This document shows, piece by piece, positions 45,362 to 54,286 of a DNA stretch of 64,000 bases. A program made the position numbers and the translations under genes. Source of the DNA: Bradyrhizobium sp. BR13661 (GTDB taxonomy: Bacteria > Pseudomonadota > Alphaproteobacteria > Rhizobiales > Xanthobacteraceae); the NCBI RefSeq assembly GCF_029892425.1, contig NZ_JARXWB010000002.1:434001-498000 (forward strand), given 5' to 3'. The notes under the pieces are model-generated. The model ran no database searches, was not told the origin of the DNA, and was given only the letters and a program-made list of their open reading frames with translations. Each line of letters starts with the position of its first letter. Position 1 is the first letter of the stretch.

Positions 45362-46912
45362 TTAAACGCCGTTCGCTCGCGTTTCGCCAGGCTCGCCTTT
45401 TGAACCGTTCGCCCAATAGGGATCGCGCAGCTTGCGCTTGAAGATCTTCCCGGTCGCCTCGCGTGGCAGCGTGTCCATGAACTGGATCTGTTTCGGTACC
45501 TTGAAATTGGCTAGCCGCTCGCGCAGCCAGGCCTGCACGTCCGTAGCGGAGAGTTGCGCGCCGAGTTCGGGCTCGATGCAGGCGCACAGCCGCTCGCCAT
45601 ATTCGGCGTCAGGGATGCCGAACACCGCGCAGTCGCGGACCCCTTCCATTCCGATCAGCACGTTCTCGATCTCTGCCGGATAGATGTTGACGCCGCCCGA
45701 GATCACCATGTCGCGCTTGCGGTCGCACAGGAACAAATAGCCGTCTTCGTCGAGATAGCCGACATCGCCGACGCTGACGAGGCCGTCGCGGCCGGCCTCG
45801 GCCCGCGCCTGCGCCTTGCCGTGATAGTCGAAATCCGGCACCGCGGTTTGGCGCATGTAGATCTCGCCGACCTCGTTCACGCCGCAGGGGGTGCCGTTGT
45901 CGCGAAAGATCTTGACGATGCCGCCTTCGATGGCGCGGCCGACCGTGCCGGGCTTCTTCAATGCCTCCTCGGCCGAGTGCCACACCGGGATTCCGGTCTC
46001 GGTCGAGCCGAAATATTCGTTGATGACCGGCCCCCACCACTCGATCATGGCGCGCTTCACCTCGGGCGGGCAGGGCGCAGCGCCATGCACGACGAAGCGC
46101 AGCGAGGAGAGATCGTAGCGCTGTCTCACCGGCTCGGGCAGCCGCAGCAGGCGGACGAACATCGTCGGCACCATGTGGATGTGCGTGACGCGGTGACGCT
46201 CGATCAGCACCAGCAGCTCTTCGGGGTCGAATCGCGGCTGCAGGATGATGGTGCAGAAGCTGCGGAACGCCAGCATGCCGTAGGAGTGCGGCGCCGAGTG
46301 ATACATCGGGCCGTTGATCAGCACGACCTGCTGCTCGCGCGACTTGATGCCGTAGGCGATCGCGCCGACCCGTTCGGAGGCCGCCGCCTGCTCGGGCTGC
46401 ATCGGCATGCGCCGCACGCCCTTCGGCATGCCTGTTGTGCCCGACGTGTAGATCATCGCCGCGGCGCGCCGGGGCGGCTCCCGGCTTTCCGCATGCTCGT
46501 CACGCCAGCGGTCCCAATCGGTCAATCCCGCCGGGACCTCGGTGAGCTCAGCAGGAATCTCGAAGGTCGCCGCGAGCTCGGGCGGTGTCGCCACGACGAG
46601 GAGGCGAACGTCCGCCGGAATGCCCGAGCGGATCTGCGGCAGCAAGTCGGCATGGCAGACCAAAATCTTCGCGCCGCTGTCGGACAGGATGTAGCGGACC
46701 TCGTCGGCCTTGAGATGCCAGTTGATGGGCACCACCGGGCTGCCCAGCGCAGCGGAGGCGGCGACCACCTCGAACAGCGCAAAATCGTTGCGCAGCATCA
46801 TGGCGACCGGCGTGCCCTCGGTAAGACCAAGGGCCCGGAATCCACTCATCGCCCGTTTGATGCGCGGCTGGATCTCGTCGTAGCCGATCCGGCGATCGCC
46901 GCTAATGATCAT
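45362..46912 (-). CDS. acyl-CoA synthetase (AMP-forming)
   Basis: A 516-residue adenylate-forming ligase. P-loop YTSGTTGMPKGV, EYFGSTETG (A5), GDVGYLDEDGYLFLCDRKRDMVISGGVNIYPAEIE (hinge and A8), and the catalytic Lys in PREATGKIFKRKL are all present. It activates a fatty or aromatic acid to CoA. It lies within the same-strand cluster of FMO, DUF2855 and a binding protein, so it may activate the imported or oxidised compound. Confidence 0.92.
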   Translation of the reverse strand: MIISGDRRIGYDEIQPRIKRAMSGFRALGLTEGTPVAMMLRNDFALFEVVAASAALGSPVVPINWHLKADEVRYILSDSGAKILVCHADLLPQIRSGIPADVRLLVVATPPELAATFEIPAELTEVPAGLTDWDRWRDEHAESREPPRRAAAMIYTSGTTGMPKGVRRMPMQPEQAAASERVGAIAYGIKSREQQVVLINGPMYHSAPHSYGMLAFRSFCTIILQPRFDPEELLVLIERHRVTHIHMVPTMFVRLLRLPEPVRQRYDLSSLRFVVHGAAPCPPEVKRAMIEWWGPVINEYFGSTETGIPVWHSAEEALKKPGTVGRAIEGGIVKIFRDNGTPCGVNEVGEIYMRQTAVPDFDYHGKAQARAEAGRDGLVSVGDVGYLDEDGYLFLCDRKRDMVISGGVNIYPAEIENVLIGMEGVRDCAVFGIPDAEYGERLCACIEPELGAQLSATDVQAWLRERLANFKVPKQIQFMDTLPREATGKIFKRKLRDPYWANGSKGEPGETRANGV

Positions 46913-46937
46913 GGCGTGTCCTGTTTCCAGTGTCGGC

Positions 46938-48110
46938 TTAGCGGTCGTCGAGCACGTCGCCGAAGCCGACCCAGCTCTTGCCGTTGAAGCGGCGCAGCTG
47001 AAGCTGCTGGAACGGCAGATAGTCGTCCGGACCGGTTGTTACGCTCATGCCCGGCAGCTTCAGATCTTTGAGTGAAGCCGCCTGGCGCATGATGTTGTCG
47101 CGGCCGACGTCGTCCTTGCAGGCTCTCAGCACCGCCATCAGCAACGTCGCGTAATGGTAGCCGGCAGCGTAGTTGGAGTTGGAGAGATCCGCATTCGGCA
47201 TGTACTGCTTCATGAAGGCGAAATATTCCTTCACGCCGGGATCGTCGGCCCATTGCGGGTCCATCGTGTCCTTCTGGTTGCTCGACGAGATCAGGCCGAT
47301 CGCATTGTCGAGCCCGGCCGGCTCCAGGAACGAGATTGACGAGGCCGAGGTCGGCACGAAGAACAGCTCGGGCTTCCAGCCGATCTCGGCGACGCCCTTG
47401 ACCAGTTGCGATGTGAACTTACCGAGCACGACCCCGAACAGCACGTTGGCGCCGGAGGCTTTCAGCGTCGAGAGCTGCGAACTGATCGTCGGCGCGCTGG
47501 TCTCGTAGGTCTGCTCGGCGACAATCATGCTCGCGGCCTTGTCGCCGAGCGCCCGCTTGAAGCCGGCGACATAGTCGCGGCCGAAATCGTCGTTCTGGGA
47601 CAGGATCGCGATTTTCGCGTCCGGCTTGGTCCGCAGCACGTGCTTGGCATAGACCACGCCCTCGGACTCGTAGGCGGCCATGCCCGGCATGGTCCATGGG
47701 TATTTCTGCGGATCGGCCCATTTCGTGGCGCCGGAGAGCACGAACAGCTGCGGCACCTTCTTGCCGTTGAGATAGCGCTGCACGGCGCTGTTGGTGGCGG
47801 TGCCGAGTGAGCCGAACATCATCAGCACCTCGTCCTGCTCCACCAGCTTGCGGGTCTGTTCGACGGTCTTCGGCGGCGAATAGGAGTCATCCAGCGTGAT
47901 GAACTTGACCTTGCGGCCGTTGATGCCGCCTTCGGCATTGACCTTCTCGAAGAACGCCTCCTGGGTCCTTCCGATCGCGCCGAAGCCGGACGCCGGCCCG
48001 CTATAGGGCAAGGTCTGCCCGATCCGGATCTCGTCGCTGCCTTCGGCACGAACCCTCGGCGCGGCGAGCGTCAACAGAGACAGGGCGATCAGTGCGGCTG
48101 CCAACTTCAT
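46938..48110 (-). CDS. ABC transporter substrate-binding protein (LivK-like)
   Basis: A 390-residue periplasmic binding protein of the type I fold. The signal peptide covers about 1-22 (ending APRVRA). EIRIGQTLPYSGPASGFGAIGRTQEAF and ITLDDSYSPPKTVEQTRKLVEQDEV are typical. It lies 25 bp upstream of the ligase gene, so it belongs to the same operon. No permease or ATPase is present, so it must use components encoded elsewhere. The ligand is probably an organic acid. Confidence 0.88.
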   Translation of the reverse strand: MKLAAALIALSLLTLAAPRVRAEGSDEIRIGQTLPYSGPASGFGAIGRTQEAFFEKVNAEGGINGRKVKFITLDDSYSPPKTVEQTRKLVEQDEVLMMFGSLGTATNSAVQRYLNGKKVPQLFVLSGATKWADPQKYPWTMPGMAAYESEGVVYAKHVLRTKPDAKIAILSQNDDFGRDYVAGFKRALGDKAASMIVAEQTYETSAPTISSQLSTLKASGANVLFGVVLGKFTSQLVKGVAEIGWKPELFFVPTSASSISFLEPAGLDNAIGLISSSNQKDTMDPQWADDPGVKEYFAFMKQYMPNADLSNSNYAAGYHYATLLMAVLRACKDDVGRDNIMRQAASLKDLKLPGMSVTTGPDDYLPFQQLQLRRFNGKSWVGFGDVLDDR

Positions 48111-48150
48111 GATGTCCTCCCGTTCTTTTCTTTCTGGTCCCTTCGGAACG

Positions 48151-49125
48151 TCAGGCGCTGGCGCGCATCAGGAAGTCCTGCCGCGCCTGATGGAACTCCG
48201 CCTTCATCCGCCCGACGAGCTCCGCGACATCAGGCACGTCGGTGATCTGGCCGATGCCCTGGCCGGACCCCCAGATGTCGCGCCAGGCCTTGGACTTCAT
48301 GTTGCCGCCGGAGCCGAAATTCATCCTGGTCTTGTCGGCAACGGGCAGATTGTCCGGATCCAGGCCCGCAGCGGCGATGGAGGGGCCGAGATAATTGCCG
48401 TGCACGCCCGTGAACAGGTTGGTGTAGACAATGTCGTGCGCGGCATGCTGCGTCAGCGCGGATTTATAGGTCTCGGCGGCATTGGCCTCTTTGGTCGCGA
48501 TGAAGCGCGTGCCCATATAGGCGAGATCGGCGCCCAACGTCAGCGCCGAGGCAATGGCAAAGCCGTCGCTGATCGCACCCGAGAGCAGGATCGTGCCGCC
48601 GAACCATTGCTTGACTTCGCGCACCAGCGCGAAAGGCGAGAGCGTGCCGGCATGCCCGCCGGCGCCGGCGCAGACCAGGATCAGACCATCGACGCCCTGT
48701 TCAGCCGCCTTGCGAGCGTGCTTGACGTTGATGACGTCGTGGAACACCAGCCCGCCATAGGAATGCGCGGCGTCGACGATCTCGGCCGGCGGCCGCAGCG
48801 AGGTGATGATGATGGGCACGCGGTGCTTCACGCAGGTCTCCATGTCCTGCATCAGGCGGTCGTTGGAGGCATGGCAGATCTGGTTGACTGCGTAAGGCGC
48901 GACCTTCTTACCCGGGTTGAGCGCGCGATACTCTCCGAGTTCGTCCTCGATCCGGCTCAGCCATTCGTCGAGCTTCTCGACCGGTCGGGCGTTGAGCGCC
49001 GGAAACGAGCCGACCACGCCGGCCTTGCACTGGGCGATCACCAGCTCCGGGCCGGAGACGATGAACAGTGGCGAGCCGACCACGGGCAGCTCGAGCGAAT
49101 CCTTCAAGAGAGTAGGCAATGCCAT
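48151..49125 (-). CDS. nitronate monooxygenase family flavoprotein
   Basis: A 324-residue TIM-barrel FMN enzyme (2-nitropropane dioxygenase/NMO class). It begins LELPVVGSPLFIVSGPELVIAQCKAGVVGSFPA. FMN-phosphate contacts lie in CAGAGGHAGT and LLSGAISDGFAIASALTLGADLAYMGTRF. The family oxidises nitronates, although some members reduce other compounds. GGGAGG lies at ideal spacing from the second ATG (49125). It is the first gene of the leftward cluster and is divergent from a LysR gene 190 bp away. Confidence 0.9.
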   Translation of the reverse strand: MALPTLLKDSLELPVVGSPLFIVSGPELVIAQCKAGVVGSFPALNARPVEKLDEWLSRIEDELGEYRALNPGKKVAPYAVNQICHASNDRLMQDMETCVKHRVPIIITSLRPPAEIVDAAHSYGGLVFHDVINVKHARKAAEQGVDGLILVCAGAGGHAGTLSPFALVREVKQWFGGTILLSGAISDGFAIASALTLGADLAYMGTRFIATKEANAAETYKSALTQHAAHDIVYTNLFTGVHGNYLGPSIAAAGLDPDNLPVADKTRMNFGSGGNMKSKAWRDIWGSGQGIGQITDVPDVAELVGRMKAEFHQARQDFLMRASA

Positions 49126-49263
49126 CATGTCCTCCCGGACCACGCGATCGCGCCCGGGAGGCGGATGGCGAAGCGTTTCCTGTTGATTTGCCGCACGGGC
49201 GGGGCTCGCCGCGTCCTTTGCGGATTTGCCGCCATCATAATGGCTGGACAGCGCGCCCGGGGC

Positions 49264-49298
49264 GTTCAATATTGAACGGTTAACTATTCAGATTTGAA
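49264..49298. promoter_or_regulatory. tandem LysR-type operators
   Basis: A perfect 14-bp palindrome GTTCAATATTGAAC (49264-49277) and an imperfect second copy TTCAGATTTGAA (49287-49298), centres 22 bp apart, i.e. about two helical turns. They lie between the divergent NMO and LysR genes, close to the LysR start. Confidence 0.65.
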
Positions 49299-49314
49299 CA
49301 ACAAAGCCGCCGCT

Positions 49315-50202
49315 ATGGACTGGGACCTTTGCAAGACCTTTGTCGCGGTCGCCGACACCCGCAGCTTCACCGCGGCGGCGCGCCGGCTGCGCACCAGCCA
49401 TCCGACGGTCAGCCGCAAGATCGCGGCGCTCGAGACCCAGCTCGGCACCCGATTGGTGGCGCGCGCGGCCGACGGCCTGGCACTGACGGCGGAAGGGCGG
49501 ACCTTGCGCGAGCACGCCGAGGCGATGGCGGCCGCGGCGTTGCGGGCGGAGAGCGCGGTCGCGGCGGGCGGGCACAAGGCGCGCGGCACCGTCAAGCTGT
49601 CGATCGGCGCGACGTTGGCCTCGCATTGGCTGATGCCGCGCCTGCCGGCCTTCCTGCGCGCGCACGATCACATCCAGCTCGAGGTCATCACCCATCCGTT
49701 TCCGGCGAGCGTGCGCCGGCGGGAGGCGGACGTGGTGCTGCGTCCGTTCGACAGCGGCGAGGAGAATCTGGTTGGCCGCAAGATCGGCCGTCTCGGTACC
49801 GGGTTCTATGCCTCGCGCAGCTATGCCGCCAGCAGGCCCCTGCCGGAACGGCGCAGCGACTGGAAGGAGCACAGCGTCATCGGTTTTGCCGACCGGGACT
49901 CCAATGCGCAGCTGGCACGGTGGAGCGACGTCATCACGGGGCAGGCCAAGGTGGTGATGCGCTGCTCGTCCCAGGGCGACATGCTGGCAGCAGTCCGCGC
50001 CGGCATCGGAATCTCGGCGCTGTCGTGCTTCGTTGCCGAAACCTATTCCGACCTCGTGCGGGTCGCCCCGCACAAGCTCGCTAGCGTGGCCGATCTCTGG
50101 CTGCTGGCGCATCCCGATCTCGTCGAGTTGCCGGCGGTGCGCGCCGTGATCGACTTCGTCGCCGAATGTGCCCGGGTCGATCGCGCTTTGCTGCGCGGTT
50201 AA
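49315..50202 (+). CDS. LysR-family transcriptional regulator
   Basis: A 295-residue LysR regulator. The HTH starts MDWDLCKTFVAVADTRSFTAAARRLRTSHPTVSRKIAALETQLGTRLVARAADGL, and the inducer domain begins GTVKLSIGATLASHWLMPRLPAFL. The tandem palindromes upstream suggest it controls itself and the divergent NMO-ligase-FMO cluster. The stop overlaps the convergent glycosylase gene by 4 bp. Confidence 0.9.
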   Translation: MDWDLCKTFVAVADTRSFTAAARRLRTSHPTVSRKIAALETQLGTRLVARAADGLALTAEGRTLREHAEAMAAAALRAESAVAAGGHKARGTVKLSIGATLASHWLMPRLPAFLRAHDHIQLEVITHPFPASVRRREADVVLRPFDSGEENLVGRKIGRLGTGFYASRSYAASRPLPERRSDWKEHSVIGFADRDSNAQLARWSDVITGQAKVVMRCSSQGDMLAAVRAGIGISALSCFVAETYSDLVRVAPHKLASVADLWLLAHPDLVELPAVRAVIDFVAECARVDRALLRG

Positions 50203-50852
50203 TTTGATCCCGCAAGCACACCTTCGCGCTTCTTCACCGCGCGGTAGTAGCTCCACCACAGATGTGCGGCTGCGCCACGCAGCGGGCGCCAGGGTTCGGC
50301 CAGCGGCGCCATCTGCTTTTCCGTCGGCCGCGCCTTCAGGCCGAGGCCGATCTTGATGCCCTCCTGCACTGCGAGATCGCCGGCGGGCCAGGCATCGCCA
50401 TGGCCGAGGCAGAACAGCAGATAGACATCGGCCGTCCATGGTCCGATGCCGGGCAGCGAGATCAGCGTGTGATGCGCGGCATCGGCGTCTTCTTCGCCGA
50501 GGACGTCGAGGTTCAGCCGCTCCGCGATGATCTCGCGCGCCAGATGCTTCAGCGTCTTGATCTTGGCCGCGGAGAGACCAAGTCGTCCCAGCCGGTCGGT
50601 GCGGGCGCGGCGGACCGCCTCATGGTCGAACGGATCGAACGCCGCCGACAGCCGTCCCCAGATCGCCGCCGCGCTCGCGGTCGAAAGCTGCTGACCGCAA
50701 ACGATGTGGGCCAGGCCTGCAAAGCCCGGCTCGCGCCGCCGCAACGCCGGCATGCCCGCGATTTCGAGCACACGCTTGAGGCGCGGATCGCGCTTGACCA
50801 GCGTGTGAACAGCCTCTTCGAGGTCGGACTGGGTTTCGAGGTGGATGGTCAT
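50199..50852 (-). CDS. alkA: DNA-3-methyladenine glycosylase II (AlkA-type HhH-GPD)
   Basis: A 217-residue base-excision repair glycosylase. The helix-hairpin-helix LPGIGPWTADVYLLF is followed by GDAWPAGDLAVQEG, whose Asp is the catalytic residue of the HhH-GPD class. CGQQLSTASAAAIWGRL is typical of AlkA-like enzymes. It lacks the N-terminal AlkA domain, as many bacterial members do. The ATG at 50852 is used rather than the longer frame that runs through a repeat element. Confidence 0.88.
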   Translation of the reverse strand: MTIHLETQSDLEEAVHTLVKRDPRLKRVLEIAGMPALRRREPGFAGLAHIVCGQQLSTASAAAIWGRLSAAFDPFDHEAVRRARTDRLGRLGLSAAKIKTLKHLAREIIAERLNLDVLGEEDADAAHHTLISLPGIGPWTADVYLLFCLGHGDAWPAGDLAVQEGIKIGLGLKARPTEKQMAPLAEPWRPLRGAAAHLWWSYYRAVKKREGVLAGSN

Positions 50853-50877
50853 GGTGACACCGGCGAACTCTTTCCAC

Positions 50878-51029
50878 GTCATGGCCGGGCTTGACCCGGC
50901 CATCCACGTCTTTCTAACCGCGCGTCATTATTAGCATGAGCGCGGAAATCGTGTTCATTCGCGACCTTGACACGGTTGGCAAGTCGCACCGAAGAACGTG
51001 GATGGCCGGGACAAGCCCGGCCATGACGA
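50878..51029. repeat. pair of inverted repeats flanking the alkA-gluQRS interval
   Basis: One copy (50878-50913) reads GTCATGGCCGGGCTTGACCCGG... and the second (about 50993-51029) is nearly its reverse complement (...ACAAGCCCGGCCATGAC). Each copy is itself palindromic. The unit belongs to the kind of short element repeated in Bradyrhizobium genomes. It occupies the divergent promoter region, so it may influence both genes. Confidence 0.7.
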
Positions 51030-51039
51030 GTTTCAACTG

Positions 51040-51912
51040 ATGCCGCCACCCGTTTTCCGATTTGCCCCGAGCCCCAACGGCCACCTGCATCTCGGCCACG
51101 CCTATTCCGCGCTGCTGAACTTCGATCGCGCGCAGGAAACCGGCGGGCGGCTGTTGCTGCGCATCGAGGACATCGACGCGACGCGCTGCCGGCCGGAGTT
51201 TGAGGCAGCGATCTACGAAGACCTCGCCTGGCTCGGGATTAAATGGGAGACGCCGGTACGGCGACAATCCGAGCATCTCGCCTGTTATCGCGCCGCGCTG
51301 GACAAGCTCTCCGCGCTCGGTCTCGTCTATCCCGCCTTCGAAAGCCGCGCCGAGATCGCAAGGCTCGTGGCCACGCGCGAGGCTGATGGGCCATGGCCGC
51401 GTGATCCCGATGGGGCGCCGCTCTATCCCGGCAATGCGAAATCGCTGCCTTACGACGAGAGGTCGCGTTTGATCGAGTCCGGCTTGCCCTACGCGCTGCG
51501 GCTCGACATGGCGGCGGCCTGCCGGCGGGTCTCCGGCCTCAGCTGGAACGAGTTAGGCGAGGGGCCCGCTGGCGAGCGCGGCCTGGTCACTGCACGGCCC
51601 GAGGCCTGGGGGGACGTGATCCTGGCCCGCAAGGAGACCCCGACCAGCTACCATCTGTCCGTAGTGGTCGACGACGCGCTCCAGCGTGTGACCGAGATCG
51701 TGCGTGGCCAGGACCTGTTTTACGCCAGCTCTGTCCACCGCCTGCTCCAGACTCTGCTCGACCTGCCGGAGCCCGCTTACCGTCACCACGCTCTGATTCT
51801 CGGCGTGGATGGCCGAAAGCTATCGAAGTCAGATCGCGCGACTGGCCTTCGGGAGTTGCGCGTCGCGGGTCGCACGCCCGCCGGTATCCGCACGTCCGTG
51901 GGATTAGGCTAA
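51040..51912 (+). CDS. gluQ: glutamyl-Q tRNA(Asp) synthetase
   Basis: A 290-residue truncated glutamyl-tRNA synthetase that charges glutamate onto queuosine 34 of tRNA(Asp). The HIGH-like motif is HLGH (17-20) and the KMSKS-like motif is KLSKS. The anticodon-binding domain of GluRS is absent, as expected. The Cys residues that bind zinc in E. coli GluQRS are missing from the YPAFESRAEIARLV region. The ATG at 51040 begins the standard PPPVFRFAPSPNGHLHLGH; the longer frame starts in the repeat. Confidence 0.93.
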   Translation: MPPPVFRFAPSPNGHLHLGHAYSALLNFDRAQETGGRLLLRIEDIDATRCRPEFEAAIYEDLAWLGIKWETPVRRQSEHLACYRAALDKLSALGLVYPAFESRAEIARLVATREADGPWPRDPDGAPLYPGNAKSLPYDERSRLIESGLPYALRLDMAAACRRVSGLSWNELGEGPAGERGLVTARPEAWGDVILARKETPTSYHLSVVVDDALQRVTEIVRGQDLFYASSVHRLLQTLLDLPEPAYRHHALILGVDGRKLSKSDRATGLRELRVAGRTPAGIRTSVGLG

Positions 51913-52015
51913 GTTTCTCTGGGGGTTAGCAAAACGCCGCCGTGACTCCGGGGGTTTCGCCGTGCCATGCTCGCCTTTGAGCCCGGGGTTCGAAGCGGTA
52001 CTTCGAAGGGGATTT

Positions 52016-53299
52016 ATGGCGGCGAAAACGCGCGGAGCGCGCACCACGCGAAAGTCGAGGCAGCCGCCTCGGAAGCGGTCCGGGGCGGTCGGGAGGTTGC
52101 GCAAGCGCAGCACCAAGGTCGTCGCACCCGACGTGATCCAGGCGGCGCTCGCTGCCTTTGCCCACGAGGTCCGCACGCCTCTGACCGGCATTCTGGCGAT
52201 CAGCGACCTGCTCTCGACCTCTGATCTCGGCGAGCGGGAGCGTCGCTGGGCCGACACCATCAAGGCCGGCGCCGAGCATCTGGCCAATCTCGCCACGCTG
52301 TTCGTCGATGCCGCCAAGACCGGCAAGGGAAAGGGCGGCGGCACGCTACGGCAGGATTTGTTCGATCTGCGGGCGCTCGCCCGCAGCACCGGTGATTCGC
52401 TCGCCGGCCGCGCCGCTGCCAAAGGTCTAAAGGCTGAAGTCAACATCTCCGACAAGCTCCCGGGCCTCGTGGTCGGAGACCCCGTGCGCCTCCGTGCCGC
52501 GCTCGAGAACCTGATCGACAATGCGGTGAAGTTCACCGAGCAGGGCGGCGTGGCGATCTCGGCCGCGCCCTGGCGTTCCGCCAAGGGCAAGGCAGGCGGA
52601 AGGGGCAAAGAGAGGGACAAGCGCCGGGTTGGTGTCGCCTTCTCGATCTCCGACAGCGGCATCGGCCTGACCATGGCCGAGATCAAGCGGCTATTCCGCC
52701 CGTTCACCCAGGCCAATGTCACCATCGCCTCGCGCTTCGGCGGCGCTGGGCTCGGTCTGTCTTCGGTGAAGCAACTGGCGCGCGCGATGGGTGGCGACAT
52801 TGCCGTCGCGCCGCGGCGCGGAGGCGGCGCCACCTTCACCCTGACGGTCACGCTCGATGCAGCGGGGCCGGCCAGGTCGCGCAAGCCCGAAGGTGGCGAA
52901 GCGGAAGCCGATGCCGTCGCTCCCCTGCGCGTGCTCAGCGTCGAGGACAATCCATTCGGCCGCGTCGTGCTCAACACGATCCTGACCGAACTCGGCCATC
53001 ATGCCGAGTTCATCGGGCGCGGCGAGGACGCGGTGAACAGGCTCGCGCAGGGCGGCTTCGATGCGGTGCTGATGGACATGGTGCTGCCCGGCATCGACGG
53101 GGTCGAGGCCATCAGGCGTATCAGGACGATGCAGGCGCCGCTGGCTCGGATCCCGATCATCGGCGTGTCCGGCCGCGGCGAGGACGAGGCGGCCTCGCGC
53201 GAGGCCGGCGCCGATGCCTTCCTGGTCAAGCCTGTGTCCCCGCGGGCTTTAGCGACTGCGCTGCTTGAAGCGAAACGCCGTGAGGAAGCCGCGACTTGA
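52016..53299 (+). CDS. sensor-less hybrid histidine kinase with receiver domain
   Basis: A 427-residue cytosolic protein. A basic N-terminus (1-36) leads to the HisKA domain with H50 in FAHEVRTPLTG. The HATPase domain shows the N box ENLIDNAVKF, DSGIG at 213-217 and GGAGLGLSS. A receiver follows with VEDN near 309 and the phospho-acceptor D354 in VLMDMVLPG, and a conserved Lys in FLVKPV. There is no PAS, GAF or membrane input domain, so the signal must come from a partner. The last 74 bp overlap the convergent BrkB-type gene. Confidence 0.9.
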   Translation: MAAKTRGARTTRKSRQPPRKRSGAVGRLRKRSTKVVAPDVIQAALAAFAHEVRTPLTGILAISDLLSTSDLGERERRWADTIKAGAEHLANLATLFVDAAKTGKGKGGGTLRQDLFDLRALARSTGDSLAGRAAAKGLKAEVNISDKLPGLVVGDPVRLRAALENLIDNAVKFTEQGGVAISAAPWRSAKGKAGGRGKERDKRRVGVAFSISDSGIGLTMAEIKRLFRPFTQANVTIASRFGGAGLGLSSVKQLARAMGGDIAVAPRRGGGATFTLTVTLDAAGPARSRKPEGGEAEADAVAPLRVLSVEDNPFGRVVLNTILTELGHHAEFIGRGEDAVNRLAQGGFDAVLMDMVLPGIDGVEAIRRIRTMQAPLARIPIIGVSGRGEDEAASREAGADAFLVKPVSPRALATALLEAKRREEAAT

Positions 53300-54119
53300 T
53301 GATCGCAGCGTTGAGCTCGCCGCCGAAAACAAAGATCGCGGCAATGAAATACAGGAATACCAGGGCGATGATCACCGAGGCGAGTCCCGCATACATCGTG
53401 ACGTAGTTATTGGCGAAGCGCGCCAGATACTGGCCGAACACGATGCCCGAGATCAGGGACGCCACCATCGTGAAGACGATGCCGGGCAGGATCTGGAGGA
53501 AACCACGCCGCCCCGCCGGCAGCCACGCATGCAGGATGAGCAGCGCCACCACCAGCGCGCCGATGGTGATGCCATAGCGCACCCAGGTGAGAATGCTCTC
53601 GTTGGACTCGACGAATAGCGGAATATGGCGTCGCGCGGCCTCAATGAAAAGCGGGCCGAGCACGATCAGGAATGCCATGGCGAGCGCGGTGAAGGCCGCA
53701 ACCAGCGTATAGCCGATCGATTCTAGCCGCAGCCAGTACCAGCGCCGCATCTCCACCACTGCATAGGCGCGGTTCAGCGCGACCCGCAGCGCTTCGACGC
53801 CGTTCGAAGCAAAGTAGACCGACAGTACCGCGCCGATCGTCAGCACGCCGGAGCGGGTGGTCGTCAGCACGTCGTGGATCTCGCCCGACAGCGAGTCCGC
53901 CACTTGCTTCGGCCAGACCTGCAGCATCAGCCCCGCAGCCTGGTCCGCCAGTTCCTTGGAGCCGAAGAAGCCGGCTAGCGACGTCAGCACGATCAGGAAC
54001 GGGAACAGCGCCATCAGCGTCGACAGCGCGATGTGGCTCGCGATCGCCCAGCCGTCGTCGGCCAGGAACGTGTAGAAGGCGTCCTCCACGACGATATAGA
54101 CGTATCGGATCGCTTTCAC
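53226..54119 (-). CDS. YihY/virulence factor BrkB family membrane protein
   Basis: A 297-residue inner-membrane protein with six helices. It begins GWAIASHIALSTLMALFPFLIVLTSLAGFFGS, typical of YihY/BrkB. The core has VASLISGIVFGQYLARFANNYVTMYAGLASVIIALVFLYFIAAIFVFGGELNA. The function is not settled; it was once misassigned as RNase BN. The start is GTG at 54119. Confidence 0.9.
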   Translation of the reverse strand: MKAIRYVYIVVEDAFYTFLADDGWAIASHIALSTLMALFPFLIVLTSLAGFFGSKELADQAAGLMLQVWPKQVADSLSGEIHDVLTTTRSGVLTIGAVLSVYFASNGVEALRVALNRAYAVVEMRRWYWLRLESIGYTLVAAFTALAMAFLIVLGPLFIEAARRHIPLFVESNESILTWVRYGITIGALVVALLILHAWLPAGRRGFLQILPGIVFTMVASLISGIVFGQYLARFANNYVTMYAGLASVIIALVFLYFIAAIFVFGGELNAAIIKSRLPHGVSLQAAQSLKPAGTQA

Positions 54120-54142
54120 AGCACCTGCACCGCTGCCGCTAC

Positions 54143-54286
54143 TCCCTCTCCCCGCGTGCGGGGAGAGGGTTGGGGTGAGGGGGACTCTCCGCGGGGACGG
54201 TGACAGGGGGACTCGCGGAGAGTCCCCCTCACCCGGAATCCGCGCCGCGCGCGCATTCCGGCCTCTCCCCGCGCGCGGGGAGAGGC
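54143..54286. repeat. complex palindromic intergenic element
   Basis: Three nested hairpins: CTCTCCCCGCGTGCGGGGAGAG near the left end, a central pair of inverted GGGGGACTCTCCGCG/CGCGGAGAGTCCCCC copies, and CCTCTCCCCGCGCGCGGGGAGAGG at the right. It fills most of the 309-bp gap between the divergent BrkB and HIG1 genes. The rest of the gap shows no gene. The element resembles repeats common in Bradyrhizobium and Rhodopseudomonas. Confidence 0.75.

Noticed and set aside
45554..46987. 477-codon plus-strand frame opposite the acyl-CoA synthetase
   Set aside because: Shadow of a gene with all ligase motifs; no start signal or recognisable domain.
54143..54286. Repeated GC-rich units as a possible CRISPR array
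   Set aside because: The units are inverted rather than direct, without regular spacers, and no cas gene is present.
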